A stretch of DNA of 64,000 bases from Tillandsia leiboldiana (GCA_029204045.2 CM055081.1:6566192-6630191); one strand, 5' to 3'. Numbered from the stretch's first letter, positions 1 through 11,482 are shown. The notes: generated by a model from the sequence alone, not told the origin. Program-made: numbers and translations.

Positions 1-322
1 GCTCCTCAGTTAACTTGTTGTGGGAAGCAAGCTCATGTAGACGGAGTACCCGAGGGAGGGGGGACCTTGTTACTATTGCGGCAGCTTGGTGGTCCATCTG
101 GCTGGAACGGAACAGCAGGCAGTTCGAGTCGGTGTCTCGTAACCCGGAGCTTCTGTGCACCAAAGTTCATGCTTTGTCTTTGGCTTGGATTGAGTTCTGT
201 GCTTAAGTGTTTTTTTTTTTTTTTCACCTTTGCCGAGGCCTGGTTGTCTCTCCCCTGTAACTAAATTCATTATTTTTATGAATGAAGCAGAAGTATGTTG
301 CATTTTTCTCAAAAAAAAAAAA
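1..322 (+). mobile_element. 3' end of an L1-type LINE (C-terminus of ORF2 plus tail)
   Basis: Positions 15-206 translate to a peptide containing AAAWWSIWLERNSRQFES and ending near AWIEFCA. It closely resembles the C-terminus of the LINE ORF2 at 36609-40178 (AAVWWTMWLERNRRRFES ... AWSTHCS). After the stop come a T-rich run (211-224), a short 3' UTR holding TGAATGAAGCAGAAG, and an A-tract at 311-322. The same order (ORF2 stop, T-run, TGAATGAAG motif, poly-A) is seen in the full element on the other strand. The 5' part lies outside the window or was lost by truncation. It is coding only as a relic. Confidence 0.8.
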
Positions 323-2990
323 TTTAACGACCCTTTCGATTTGGACGAAGTAGAGTTCATGAATTTCACAAATTGCTCACTCTTTGATTTTTTCCTTTCA
401 AATTAACAGTCCTTGATCGATAAAATTTCAGTAGAAGCTCACGTTTCGCTGTTGCGTATAATTTGTCTTGATCCAAGATGTTTATTAATTTAGTGTTCTC
501 TAATAATAAAGTCTAAAAAATATATAAATTTGTTTAAAAAGTAATTATAAATTTTAAGGAAAGATAAATTTTTTGATGAATCGGACGCTTTTTAATAAGT
601 TGTTGTTGGAGCCATCGAATTTCCAGTCAAAAAAATTGGACGCACTTCTTCAAACTACCAAAAGTCAAATTTGTACTACTAATTCACACGCATTTCATTA
701 GAAAATACCATTTATACACCCTCAAAAATATTATTATTATTATTATTATATAATAACAAAAATAAAATGTCTTCCTCTCTCAGCGAATTAATTCCTAAAA
801 AATTGAGGGGCCTTTTTTAAAATTTGGTAAAAAAAATAAAATAAAATTTCAAACTTGTTATCTTATTTTTTTGAATGACGAAAATATTTTTATTGATTTT
901 AAATTTGTTTATGAAATATAAAATATTAAATTTAAGCAAAAGTCCCTCAAAAACATTATAGAGAGGCTCCCACAAGTAGATATTTTGAATTATTTTAGTT
1001 TTATTGGTTATAAGAGAAGGAAACAATAACTCTATTTTGAATGAATTTTCGATTCACTCGCCTACTTTGTTGGCCAAAACTATTTCCTTTTTAAAATGAA
1101 AAAGATAAAAAACAAAAAAAAAGTCATTACGAAAAACATATATTTTCTAAAGTTTCATATACGGCACATAAAATAATATTACTGTGTTTGGACAGAAATA
1201 GAATCAGAGATGATCTGGATCAAATTTTTTAATCAAGGTCGATAACAAAATTACTTTCAGGAGATGAATCAGTCACGTTTTGCGAGATCAAATGATTCCA
1301 TTGAGAATAAATCGACTCAATTGAACACTATTCAAGCAATCCAAAGAAAATAAAAAATAAGTAGGCACCGCTGAAGAAAACGTCGGCAGTAAAAGTCGAA
1401 TTAATTTTATTAAGAACTTAGAAGTTTGAATTCCAGCTAAATTATTATTAGAAAAGTAATAAAGAAAGCGATAGATACGAGAAAAAAAAAAAAAAAAAAA
1501 ACTACTATAGAGATAGATATAAATTGTAGAAAAATAAAAATAATTTTATTTCAATTATTACAGATTTTAAAATTATTATTTATAATAATTTTTTATCAAT
1601 TCGTGTTATTAATCCGTTCATGTAATAAAAAAGTATTGTAGCCACGAATGCGTAAGTTACATTCCACATCTCTATGGCCAAAGTTACGCTCCACGTTTGG
1701 ACTATTCTTACCTAAAGTCTCTCCACCTTTGAATATTATTTTATGTTTTTTTTACTCGGACAAATATCTGTCTCATAATGCATTAATTTATGCACAACCA
1801 ACTCATAAGTCGCAAGATAAATTTGAATCATTCAATATTGGCGATCTGAATCGATTCCTTTACAGATGTTCGATGGAATGCCTCCAAATGTAGAATAGTT
1901 TGCTGTGCCAAACTATGGATGAGTTCCCAAAAAAAAACAAACCCTTATTTTAAACGAGTTATGAATGAGTGAAAGAGTCTCCGCATATGTTTACCAATAT
2001 TTGATTTTGGATGTATGATGTATATTTTAACGATTCTAGAATAAAAATTGAAATGATTAGTAAAATTTATTCTATTCCAAAATAAAGGGAGTGTAAGATG
2101 TATACCTGATTTCGGATATACAATAAAAAACTTTTAGTTAAAATTAAATAATACCACTCATGTACCGAAAAATAAGTGCACAATATATATTCCATCCATT
2201 TTAGAAAAAAATTTTATTCACCGATCATTTTGAAATGACCGATAAAATGGACCACATCCTATTTAGGATGTATAAGTAGTATTTTTCTTTCCAATTAAAA
2301 TACCACAAATCTAAAACCTACCCTATATTTTTTTAAAAAAAATTCCTTATATTGCAACTTAGTGCTGCGATTTGGGGCCCCCACTGTTATTATTGCAGTG
2401 GATCTATTCGGACATGTTCGTAAATTTTAATATTTTTCGGGTATTTTCGTCATTAAAATGCGGTAAATTACTGGAATCGGAAGGATTCCGCTGCGAAATT
2501 ACCAAACAGCCCTTATTCTTAAGTTTAAAGCCCAAAAAAGGCGTAAATTCACGGTTTGGCACAACATTAATTACTAAATCTTAAGTAAAACTTTATTTAT
2601 GCAACTAAAATTTCTTTTTTTAATTATAAGTCGCAGAGTTTATATAACCATTAAATGCATAAATCTTGGAAAAAAATCTTTAAATATCCCATGGTTTAGT
2701 ACTTTCTCACCTCAGTATCTTATAATTTTATTTTTTTCATTTCTTTACTCTTTTCAAAAGTTAAAATTATAAATTAATAAAGTAAAAATTATGTAAACTA
2801 TAAAAAATATTTAAAATGCTTTTTATATGTTTTAATTAAAAAAGTTAATATATAGAGGCTAATGTAAAGAAAAAATAAAGCTATATAGAACTAAAATTTT
2901 TTCTATGTTTTTTTAAAGAAAAAGATAAACTAATTCAGTTTAAATAGTAATCTAATTAAATCATAAATAAAAATTAAATTAATGAAATTT
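323..2990. other. AT-rich intergenic DNA, no gene seen
   Basis: Short open frames (for example 1648-1893 and 2372-2584) show no family resemblance or splice context. The stretch holds A- and T-runs, a (TTA)n tract near 730, and one probable decayed hairpin MITE at about 2167-2290 (listed separately). Confidence 0.6.
2167..2290. mobile_element. decayed copy of the multi-hairpin MITE (tentative)
   Basis: It has a central near-palindrome, GATCATTT-TG-AAATGACC (about 2223-2240), flanked by CCATCC-type sequence and ending AGGATGTATAAGTAGTATTTTTC. This resembles the degraded right arms of the multi-hairpin MITE family (see 45566-45737). The outer ends are too worn to find a TSD, so the boundaries are approximate. 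Confidence 0.35.
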
Positions 2991-3051
2991 GACCAGAAGT
3001 GTAATTTACCCGAAAGAAGGAGAGTATTATGTTTCGGTCCTCGGGAAGGGG

Positions 3052-3346
3052 GATCCACGTGGCGTCTGATTAGTTGGGGTGATCGATCGGACGGTGGATA
3101 GATGAGGAGCACCGAGATCTACGGTGCTCCCGCGGAGCATCGTAACACACGACTCGTTCCTCCTCTTCCCCGCTTAATAAATACCTCCCCCCAATTTCTC
3201 CTTCCCCGACCCCGACACTGCTTACCAATTCCTCCCCCGCAGGAATCTCCCCCTTTTTGCACAAAACCCCCTGTAAGTTCCCGATTTCGCAAAGAAAACT
3301 TTGCGTTTAGGCACTTCTTCTTCTTCTTCTTCCTGAGAGGGGTTCC
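3052..3346 (+). promoter_or_regulatory. promoter and 5' leader of UXS
   Basis: A G-box-like CCACGTGG lies near 3055-3062. A perfect 9-bp inverted repeat (GGAGCACCG 3106-3114, CGGTGCTCC 3122-3130) has a 7-nt loop. An AT-rich TAATAAATA at about 3175-3183 is the best TATA candidate, followed by a pyrimidine-rich leader with a (CTT)n run at about 3315-3333 just before the ATG at 3347. The assignment rests on position and motif only. Confidence 0.45.
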
Positions 3347-6300
3347 ATGGCGGGGTCGGAGCTCATCTACCGTGGCCACGAGGCGGCGGCGCCGGAGACG
3401 ACGGGGTACTCGCCGAAGCCCTCGAAGAGGCTCCCGTGGCTGTCGCGCTCGGCGCACTACCTCCTCGGCGAGCACCGCCTCCTCTTCGCCCTCGTCGGCA
3501 TGGCCCTCGCCTCGGCCCTCTTCGTCCTCGCCCCGCAGCGGCCCGCCTCGGCGGCGGCGGCGGCGGCGCGGGCGATCGTCGTCTCCGGCGGCGGCGGAGG
3601 CCTGGCGCTGGTGCAGCGGCAGCGATCGGGGATGGAGGGGGTGGTGATGAGGGGGTCGGTGGGGGGGAAGGTGCCGCTAGGGTTGAGGCGGAAGGGGCTG
3701 AGGATCGTGGTGACGGGGGGCGCGGGGTTCGTGGGGAGCCATCTGGTGGACCGGCTGATGGAGAGGGGGGACAGCGTGATCGTCGTCGACAACTTCTTCA
3801 CGGGGAGGAAGGAGAACGTCGCTCACCACTTCGGAAACCCTAATTTCGAGCTCATCCGCCATGACGTCGTCGAGCCGATCCTTCTAGAAGTCGACCAGAT
3901 CTACCACCTCGCCTGCCCCGCCTCCCCCGTCCACTACAAGTTCAATCCCGTTAAAACCATCATATCCTTTTTTTAAAAAATATTTTTTTTTGGTTTTTTC
4001 TGATCTAAATTTATCATCATCCTTTTCTATTTACTCAGATTTACTCAGATTTTTTTTTAAAAAAAATAATAAAAATAAAAAAGTAAAATTCCATTCTTTT
4101 TTTTTATTATTCCTTTTGTACCAAATTGCTTAAATTTTAGGCAACTCAAAATTCTCTTTTCCTCGGATCTACTACTAGTCTACTACCACCCACTTTACAA
4201 AATTAAAACGCAATTTAATGTTCGGTGGGTAATTACCAAACACCGCAGCTCCTAAAATTGTCCCAGCATTTTTATTATTATTATTATTTTTTTTTTTGTA
4301 TTGGAATTTCCTTAACTCTGGGTGGCTTCTGGGTGACACAAGACCAATGTGGTGGGCACTCTCAACATGCTGGGATTGGCTAAAAGGGTGGGCGCACGGT
4401 TCCTGCTTACGAGCACTAGTGAGGTGTATGGTGATCCCCTGCAACATCCCCAGGTTGAGACCTACTGGGGAAATGTTAATCCCATTGGTATATACTCTCT
4501 CTCTCTCTCACACACACACACACAAACAAACTATTTCTAAGCTAATTTTAGTAAACATTTATTAAATTTATCTAAAAGATCTATTCGACGAAGTAGTGTT
4601 AAAATTTTAGTTCTTGGGATGAGATCTGCGTGGTCGAATAATGTGCGCAAAGAAACAAAGAGATCCGGTACATGAGGACTCGGCACTTACGACCAGTTCC
4701 TGGGTGTGTGTCCTCTGAATCTGAAGAAAATTAGCTCCCTGGACCGGGTCCACCACGTCAGCACATTTATTTATCTCAATCGCCCAATGGCGCATCAAAT
4801 TCGCGGTACAGAATCGGCCGACGTGGTGGACCTGGTCCATTCGAGATTCGCTGAGGGGGGTAAAGTTGTATGGAGACCCTTCAACAATAATAAATTTCGA
4901 AACGGTGGGAAAGGGGGTTGGGTGGGTGGGGGGTCTCCGTGCAATTGTACGAAACAAACGTTCGGGGGTAGTAGTTAGTGGCGAGTGGAACACGACATGC
5001 TTTGCAGCGTATCCTGTGCTGACACGTGCCGGTGGGACCCACGCAGGTGTGCGGAGCTGTTACGACGAGGGCAAGCGCACGGCGGAGACGTTGACCATGG
5101 ACTACCACCGCGGCGCCAGCCTCGAGGTATTTTCCTCTTTTACCCTTCCCCTTCCCCTTCTCCCCTTTTTTTTTTTTTATTTTTTTTTTATTTTTTGCCC
5201 CTCCCGTCGATCAAATTCGAACTCATCTGCTCCTCATTCGACACGATTAATAAATAATTAATTTATTAATTAAATAATTAATCAATGAAATCGAATTAAT
5301 CGCCGCGGTTTCAGGTCCGGATCGCGCGGATCTTCAACACCTACGGCCCGCGCATGTGCATCGACGACGGCCGCGTCGTCAGCAACTTTGTCGCCCAGGT
5401 TCCACCCCCTCCCCCCTTCTTTTACTCATATTTACTTTTAGATCCTTTTTTTTATTTATTTAATAATTTATATATATTTTTAAAGCTAGAAAAAGAGTTC
5501 ACATCATTTCATTTTAGGAAAATGCTATGTGTACACCCCCTTTCGGGGTGTACATCATACACCCCACCCATCTAAGGGTGGGGGTGTGATGATGGGTCAC
5601 TCGATGTGACCCGTAAAAAGTATCGTCACCATTAAAATGATGGAGGTGTATGATGTACACCCCTTCGGGGTGTACAGGTAGCATTGCTCTTCATTTTAAC
5701 TATAAATTTATTATATTAATAATATTTTAAATATTTAATTCTTAATTTATTAAGAAATAAATTATTGTTTTATTTTTGTATTTTTTTATGAGGTGTTAGT
5801 TAGTTGATTTATTTGAACGGTGGTGATGCAGGCACTAAGAAAGGAACCTTTGACGGTTTACGGTGATGGGAAGCAGACGAGGAGCTTCCAATACGTCTCC
5901 GATCTGGTGGGGTTTCTTTTTTCTTTTTTCTTTTTCTCCTTCTCCAATTTTCCTACCTAATCCTCTAGTGACGTATTTACCCCTGTGAACTCGAAATTTT
6001 GTTTATGTTATTCAAAGGATTTGTCAATAGATATGCATATACGTGTAAAATCTCAAGTTTTAATATTTTTACCCCTGATTCGTTCGTTTGATAATGCCAT
6101 GTAGTAGGGGGCCGAATTGTACATCGAGTTGTTGTACGAGAAACATTGGAGCATTAATAACCTGTGGTCCTAAACATTATGCATATAATATATGTGTGTA
6201 GTAGCAGGGACCCATTTGCTAATTTCCAAATTACATATATGATATTCACAAGGCACATGCTACTCCTAGTTGCTAATTTGTTGCGTAGCGCCATGTTTTG

Positions 6301-6354
6301 TTTTGTTACTACAAAGTTTTGTCCAATTTATAGTGGCATTGAGGACCACTCCAA

Positions 6355-6391
<37 letters not shown>

Positions 6392-7132
6392 CTTTCTCGT
6401 TGTAGAGGTAGCAGCAGCAGCTCTTGGTTGCTCCCTGTTTTTTATCTTTTGCTGTAGGCGATGTTAGAGCTTTCGCTTGCACTGCCAAATGTTGCTTTAG
6501 AAAACAGTTTTATGGCTGAAGTATAAATGAAATTTTGAGGCCTCAAACTTGCACTTTGTTGAATCGCGGTACGCTTTTCAAATTTCAATGCGTAGTGTTG
6601 GCTATGCTGCTCTTCTGATGTGAGGAGTTTGGCGGCAAAATTATTTGTTTTAACAGACTGGCATCAGTAATTTGATATCTGCGTTTGCATTTGAAGTAGC
6701 AGAGTTAGAGATTCGGTTTTGTGCAGTTGCGAATACTAGTAGTAGGTTTAATGATGTGCTTACAGGTTGATATTCTTACGATAAACTGCGTGTGTGGTTT
6801 AATAGGTTGAAGGGCTGATGCGGTTGATGGAAGGCGAGCACGTCGGCCCGTTCAACCTGGGCAACCCGGGCGAGTTCACCATGCTGGAGCTCGCCAAGGT
6901 GGTGCAGGACACGATCGACCCGAACGCCCGTATCGAGTTCCGGCCCAACACGGAGGACGACCCGCACAAGCGCAAGCCCGACATCACCCGCGCCAAGGAG
7001 CTGCTGGGCTGGGAGCCCAAGATCTCGCTCCGCCAGGGCCTCCCCCTCATGGTCTCCGACTTCCGCCAGCGCGTCTTCGGCGACCACTCCGACTCCGCCA
7101 CCACCGCCACCGCCGGCGCAGGCTCTTCTTAA
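3347..7132 (+). CDS. UXS: UDP-glucuronic acid decarboxylase (UDP-xylose synthase), membrane-anchored type
   Basis: Exons: 3347-3961, 4340-4487, 5047-5126, 5315-5398, 5832-5906, 6806-7132; all join in frame to give 442 aa. The enzyme converts UDP-glucuronate to UDP-xylose, the precursor of xylan and other wall polymers. An N-terminal cytosolic tail precedes one hydrophobic segment (about residues 45-62, LLFALVGMALASALFVLA) that should act as a signal anchor, as in Golgi type-II UXS. The extended-SDR core follows: NAD-binding GGAGFVG (124-130), DNFFTG, HLACPASP, LTSTSEVYGDP, and catalytic Tyr260-xxx-Lys264 (YDEGK). It ends with the family block NLGNPGEFTMLELA and DDPHKRKPDI. Intron 1 has AT-AC ends (listed separately); the others are GT-AG. 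Intron 4 carries a 173-bp hairpin MITE and intron 2 an inverted repeat. Nothing suggests loss of function. Confidence 0.96.
3962..4339 (+). other. U12-type AT-AC intron (UXS intron 1)
   Basis: The exon reading KTI stops at 3961 and the protein resumes with KTNVVGTLN at 4340. This junction has no GT-AG solution that keeps the conserved residues. The intron begins ATATCCTTTT, which matches the U12 5' splice consensus. It holds TTCCTTAAC at 4308-4316, a match to the U12 branch-site consensus, and ends AC at 4338-4339. The branch A lies about 24 nt from the 3' end, a little longer than usual. The three signals together indicate splicing by the minor spliceosome. Confidence 0.88.
4741..4838. repeat. 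inverted repeat inside UXS intron 2
   Basis: GGACCGGGTCCACCACGTCAGC (4741-4762) and its near-perfect inverse GACGTGGTGGACCTGGTCC (ending 4838) enclose about 55 nt. Such a pair can fold back in the pre-mRNA. No TSD was found, so it may be a MITE relic or a local inversion. A (CT)n(CA)n microsatellite lies just 5' at about 4495-4525. Confidence 0.55.
5517..5689. mobile_element. multi-hairpin MITE, copy A (173 bp, in UXS intron 4)
   Basis: The element starts GGAAAATGCTA and ends TAGCATTGCTC, flanked by perfect 9-bp TSDs TTCATTTTA (5508-5516 and 5690-5698). Each end is itself a hairpin (GTACACCCC...GGGGTGTAC). Inside are a C/G-rich hairpin (about 5565-5588) and a central hairpin GGGTCAC-TCGAT-GTGACCC (5594-5612). 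The 9-bp TSD and inverted ends point to a Mutator-like (MULE) transposase acting in trans. There is no coding capacity. Confidence 0.88.
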
Positions 7133-7720
7133 TCTAATGAACCAAAACCAATCCATATTTTTCCACACACAAAGGATCAAGAAGAGAGATCAGAATTTGG
7201 GTTCATTGTATGGACCAGTTGATTCAGTTTTATGTTAGGAACTGCTTTAGCTGCTACTGCTACTGAAGATTGAAGAGTTAGATGCTTTAAAAACATAGCA
7301 GTAGTTATAGCTAGTCCTATTTTTTATTACCTTTTTTATTTTCTTTTAGCAATATATATTTTTTTTTTCAACTTTCCTTTTTGGATTATTAAAATTGGTG
7401 CTCTTTGCTTTGTTCTCTCTGCTATGGATGTTATATTCTTTGTAACAGAGTCTTCTGATGATAGTGTTTTTTTTGTTCATTCAATTGCTCTTCCATGTTT
7501 TTTTGGGTGTTACTTTTTCTTATTTTTCTCCTCTTCATGATTTGTGTGTGTGCTTTTTCAAAAAAAAAAAAAATTAGATTCAAATTCCATGCAATTATAT
7601 GGGTGATTAGATGGTGCACATTTGGCAGTTTAAGCACTTGGTTTGTATCAAAATAAAATTGTCAATTAAATGAGATAGTAATTTTGAGTCAAAATTTAAA
7701 ATTCGTGTACAAATTAATTA

Positions 7721-7970
7721 AGCAATGCTAGTGGTATACTCCATCTTCCATCTACAGGTGGAGATTTTTCCATCCATCACTTTGAAGTGATGGATGATAT
7801 TCACTCCACCTTAGGATGGATGAGATGTAGATTATACATTCCAGATAGGGTGTACAAAAAATATTTTTCAAAAAAAAATTAAAAAATAAATAATGGGTGA
7901 AAAAGTTTTCATCCTTAGATAGATATGATGTAGATCCTACCCCCCAATGGAATATACCGCTAGCATTGCT
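7721..7970. mobile_element. older relative of the multi-hairpin MITE (250 bp)
   Basis: Ends AGCAATGCTAGTGGTATACTCC and GGAATATACCGCTAGCATTGCT are inverted repeats matching at 20 of 22 positions; they share AGCAATGCTA with the right end of the multi-hairpin MITEs. Inside is a perfect 12-bp-arm palindrome, CATCCATCACTT-TG-AAGTGATGGATG (7771-7796). No convincing 9-bp TSD remains. A partial duplication of GGGTACAAAAA...TTTTTC (about 7848 and 7972) suggests nested or rearranged copies. Confidence 0.6.
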
Positions 7971-8008
7971 AGGGTACAAAAAGTATTTTTCAAAAAAATA
8001 AAATAAAA

Positions 8009-8447
8009 GATAAATTACACTTTTGGTCCTCAAACTATGTGTAGTGTGACACTTTAGTTACTGAATGCATTTTAATTTTAAATTAGTGCTCAAACTATAA
8101 TTTGGTATAATTTTTAGCTCAAATTGCGAGATACGTGACATTTTAGTTCTTAAATTTTCTAAATTATATTAATATAATATTTGATGATATAATAATAATT
8201 AAAATATAATATTATTTAATATTAATAATTTATCAATATTTATTTAAAAAAATTAAATAGTAAAATTTGATTGTAATAATTTTAAAAATTTAGGGGCTAA
8301 AGTATCACATGTTTTATAGACAGTCAAAAATTACAACTAATTATGTATCACACCACTCATAGTTGAAGTTACAAATTACAGTGAGTTAAGTTTGAGGACT
8401 AAAGTGTCTGCGTCATATAGTTTGAGGACCAAAAGTATAATTTACCC
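8009..8447. mobile_element. MITE with long inverted ends just upstream of the eL22 gene
   Basis: The left end (GATAAATTACACTTTTGGTCCTCAAACTAT) and the right end, read inverted, share the block ACTTTTGGTCCTCAAACTAT, and further matching sequence (GACACTTTAGT...) follows. The internal DNA is AT-rich and non-coding. It ends about 70 bp before the eL22 telo-box, so it forms the distal promoter of that gene. A related half copy starts at about 12895. I could not define a TSD. Confidence 0.65.
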
Positions 8448-8519
8448 CTTTTTTTTCAAAAAAAAAAATATAAATATAAGCCTCCACCTTATCTCATCTC
8501 CCGCTTCCCCCGCCCACAA

Positions 8520-8603
8520 AAACCCTAACACTTGCCCTAGCCGCTTCGGAGGAGGAGGAGGAGGAGGAGGAGGAGGAAAGCGAGCGAGGGAGGCGCGGCG
8601 AAG
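8520..8603 (+). promoter_or_regulatory. telo-box and GGA-repeat leader of the eL22 gene
   Basis: AAACCCTAA at 8520-8528 is the telo-box known from promoters of plant translation-apparatus genes. It is followed by a (GGA)n run (about 8547-8576) that should lie in the 5' leader, and then by the ATG at 8604. Confidence 0.6.
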
Positions 8604-10483
8604 ATGAGGTCGAGCACGGGCATGGCGACGAAGGCGGGGGGGAAGAGGAAGGGGACGACGACGTTCGTGATCGACTGCTCGAAGCCGGTGGAGGACAAGA
8701 TCATGGAGATCGCCTCCCTCGAGAAGTTTCTCCTGGAGCGGATCAAGGTCGCCGGGGGCAAGGCCGGCGCCCTAGGCGACGCCGTCGCCGTCGCTCGCGA
8801 CACGTCCCGGATCACCGTCACCTCCGATGGCCCCTTCTCCAAGAGGTCCCCCCCTCTCTCTCTCTCCTTCTTTTGCCATCTTTCATGTAGATTATGATTT
8901 GGATTGTTTCTTACTTTCGATTTGATGATTAGTTTGGTGATGTTTTAGTATAAAAGTTGTTGTTGGTGATTTGGTGATGTAGATTACGATTTGGATTGTT
9001 TCTTACTTTCGATTTGATGATTAGTTTGGTGATGTTTTAGTATAAAAGTTGTTGTTGGTGGATTTTATTAGCCAATATGAGTAGATGAGAATTTCTGGTT
9101 GCTTGTGTTCTCCGGCGGAATCTGGAATGTGTGATGGGAGTTTAATTTTTTTCGTAAGGTTCTTCTTGCCTTCTGAATGAGGTTTGAGAAATGTGGAATC
9201 GCAGATTTGAGACCTGTTTGGTTTGCGATTGTAATCGAATTTGGAAAATATGCATTAGGAATGGGTTGGAATCAGAATAGAAATGATGAATTCCGTTAAT
9301 TTGCTTGGTTAACAGATAGAATAGGATTTGGAAGTGATAATTGCCTCCGCCTTCGAATGCGATTCGATTCTGGGCTTCGAGGCCCGACTGATGATTGGAG
9401 GATTAGAGCATTCCCATTCCCAAGAACAAACTTCAACCAAACATGCTTTGATGTTACGTAGAGACGAAAAAGAACTGCTGTAGATTCGTAATCATGGTAC
9501 TTGGCATGTTAAATTAGATGGTTGGAACTACCCATGAGGATGGATCAACTTGAGGAGAAGCTCAATCAATAACATAGCCCTGTTATGCTAGAACTAGAAA
9601 TAAGCCAAACTTGAAGAAGAATAATTTTTAAGATTGGTTCTCGCTAATGTTGTTATTGAATTTGTTTTACGAGAAAGATGACTGAATAACCAGCTGGTAA
9701 TTTAGGTTTTTGATTGCTTTGCTTATTAGCAAATCATATGATGGAAAATTTATAATATTTGGCGTTTTGTTGTTGAGAATAACTTCCGGAAAATAGTTCT
9801 TATCTTCTAATAAGTTAGCTTGGATATTTAACTTGTATTCTGCAGTAGTGTTTATTTCATTTTGCAAATAGAACTATTTGCTGTTTAATGTTTTACTTTC
9901 TATTTTTTTGTGTCGAGGACTCGCCGAACACTTGATTTATATGTTTCATCTATAATCTAGTGAGATGTTTTTGTAGAATTGATGCAGCTTTGGATTGCTA
10001 ACTATTTAGGGGGGTTTTACGCCTTTGATTGTATAGTTTGAGAGAGTTGAAATAAATTCTTTGTCTAAAAAGTTGGTAGAGTTTTTTTGGGTTAGATATA
10101 TGACTTAATTGGTAAACTGTTAAAAACTATGCAGCAAAACTATTTGTGTTGTAAAATGGGGGAACTCCTGTGAACTGTTCTCATAGCAAGCCTTTCCCTA
10201 AAAATACCTATTATCTAGTATGTAGTAAAAAGAAGAATATCAACGCAATGGCATGATTTAAGGGAACTAATTGATGACGATACTTGCCCTCGCTTTGTGT
10301 TTTGATCTGATCCGGTATCATCATTTTGTACTTCCCAGGTACTTGAAGTATCTTACCAAGAAGTACCTGAAGAAACACAATGTGCGGGATTGGCTGCGGG
10401 TGATCACGTCTAGCAAAGACCGCAGCGTTTACGAATTGCGGTACTTCAACATTGCAGAGAATGAGGGCGAGAAGGAAGAGTAA
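8604..10483 (+). CDS. RPL22: 60S ribosomal protein L22 (eL22)
   Basis: Exons 8604-8845 and 10339-10483 join (AAG AG|G TAC) to give 128 aa. Family blocks are plain: FVIDCSKPVEDKIMEIASLEKFL, IKVAGGKAGALGD, then KYLTKKYLKKHNVRDWLRVI and YELRYFNIAENEGE, ending in the acidic tail typical of eL22. It is a component of the cytosolic large ribosomal subunit near the polypeptide exit. The start is the first ATG after the GGA leader; a second ATG five codons downstream (MATKAGG) is an alternative. The 1.5-kb intron holds a 92-bp tandem duplication (8886-9061) and MITE-like sequence at about 9212-9440. The gene looks intact. Confidence 0.95.
8886..9061 (+). repeat. 92-bp tandem duplication in the eL22 intron
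   Basis: The block starting TGTAGATTATGATTTGG at 8886 recurs at 8978 (TGTAGATTACGATTTGG) with almost no differences over about 84 bp. The near identity suggests a recent event. Confidence 0.9.
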
Positions 10484-11482
10484 GAGATTAGAATTTGGCT
10501 ACTCTATCTATTCTTTTTTTTTTCTTTCCTAGAGAGCATTTTTCGTCTGGTGCCAATCGATTTGAATGTGAAATCTTTGAATTTTTCCCGCAATTTTGGT
10601 AGATACTCGGCTTCTCGCCTTTGGTATGCAGCTGCATACAATCAAACTACATTCATGAAATGTTGAATTCTAAGGATTTGTTATCCAAAGGATAATAATT
10701 AGGTCTAAAAATCCGATTATTAACTTGGTTTTAGATTATGGAAATAATTGCAGTGATTAAAAGGGCAACTCTTGTATACTGTAAACAACACAACAATCAT
10801 GGATAGCATAAACCTCTAGTCAGTTTCAAATGATGTTATATTTTTTGGGTTTGTTTGGTTGGAAACAAATTGCAGGTAACTATGTGCATGTAATGAAACT
10901 AGAAAACAGTGGTAAACACCACATTTGTATAATCCTGATGAAATCAAGTTCTCATTAGGGTTTTTTTTTTTTTTTTTTTTTTTTTTGTCACTTTCATTTT
11001 AGGCTGTTTGGTAATATGGAATCAGAGCCAGATGATTTTTCGAGTTCACGCCCTACGCGATGTGGTTAATACCTTAATTCTAGAACTTTAATTTGTTATA
11101 ATTTCTGATTCAAACTTTTACAATTATAACAATTTAAGTTCTGCAATCTAATTTAGTTGACTAAGTGCTAATGCGATGTCGATATGGTAGTGATATAATA
11201 TCTTTGTTGCGGTGGATATATCACCTACATGTGGGGCTTAATTGCTACTATTTAGAAATTTTGAATTAGAAATTATAATAAATTAAAAATTGAGTAACCC
11301 TCTTACTTTGAGGCTCCGTCTGGTTCGAGAATAAGTTATTTTTGTTTATTTCTAAAATAGGTATAACTTTTGGAATAGGAAGGAATTAGATTAATTTTAT
11401 GTTTGGACGAAAGTCGAGATATTCTAAAAATAAGAAAAGTTGTATTTGGATGATTGGATTGGAATAGTAGGAATAAAAATAA
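10484..11482. other. intergenic DNA downstream of eL22
   Basis: It holds the eL22 3' flank, a T-run (10960-10986), and AT-rich sequence. From about 11310 a segment with GGCTCCGTCTGGTTCGAG may be the left end of a PIF/Harbinger- or hAT-like element whose right end (TTAACCAAACTGTCCC) lies near 12590. No gene was seen. Confidence 0.4.

Noticed and set aside
3102..3647. 181-codon frame overlapping the UXS start
   Set aside because: It is out of frame with the clear UXS protein; the Arg/Ser-rich translation is a GC artefact.
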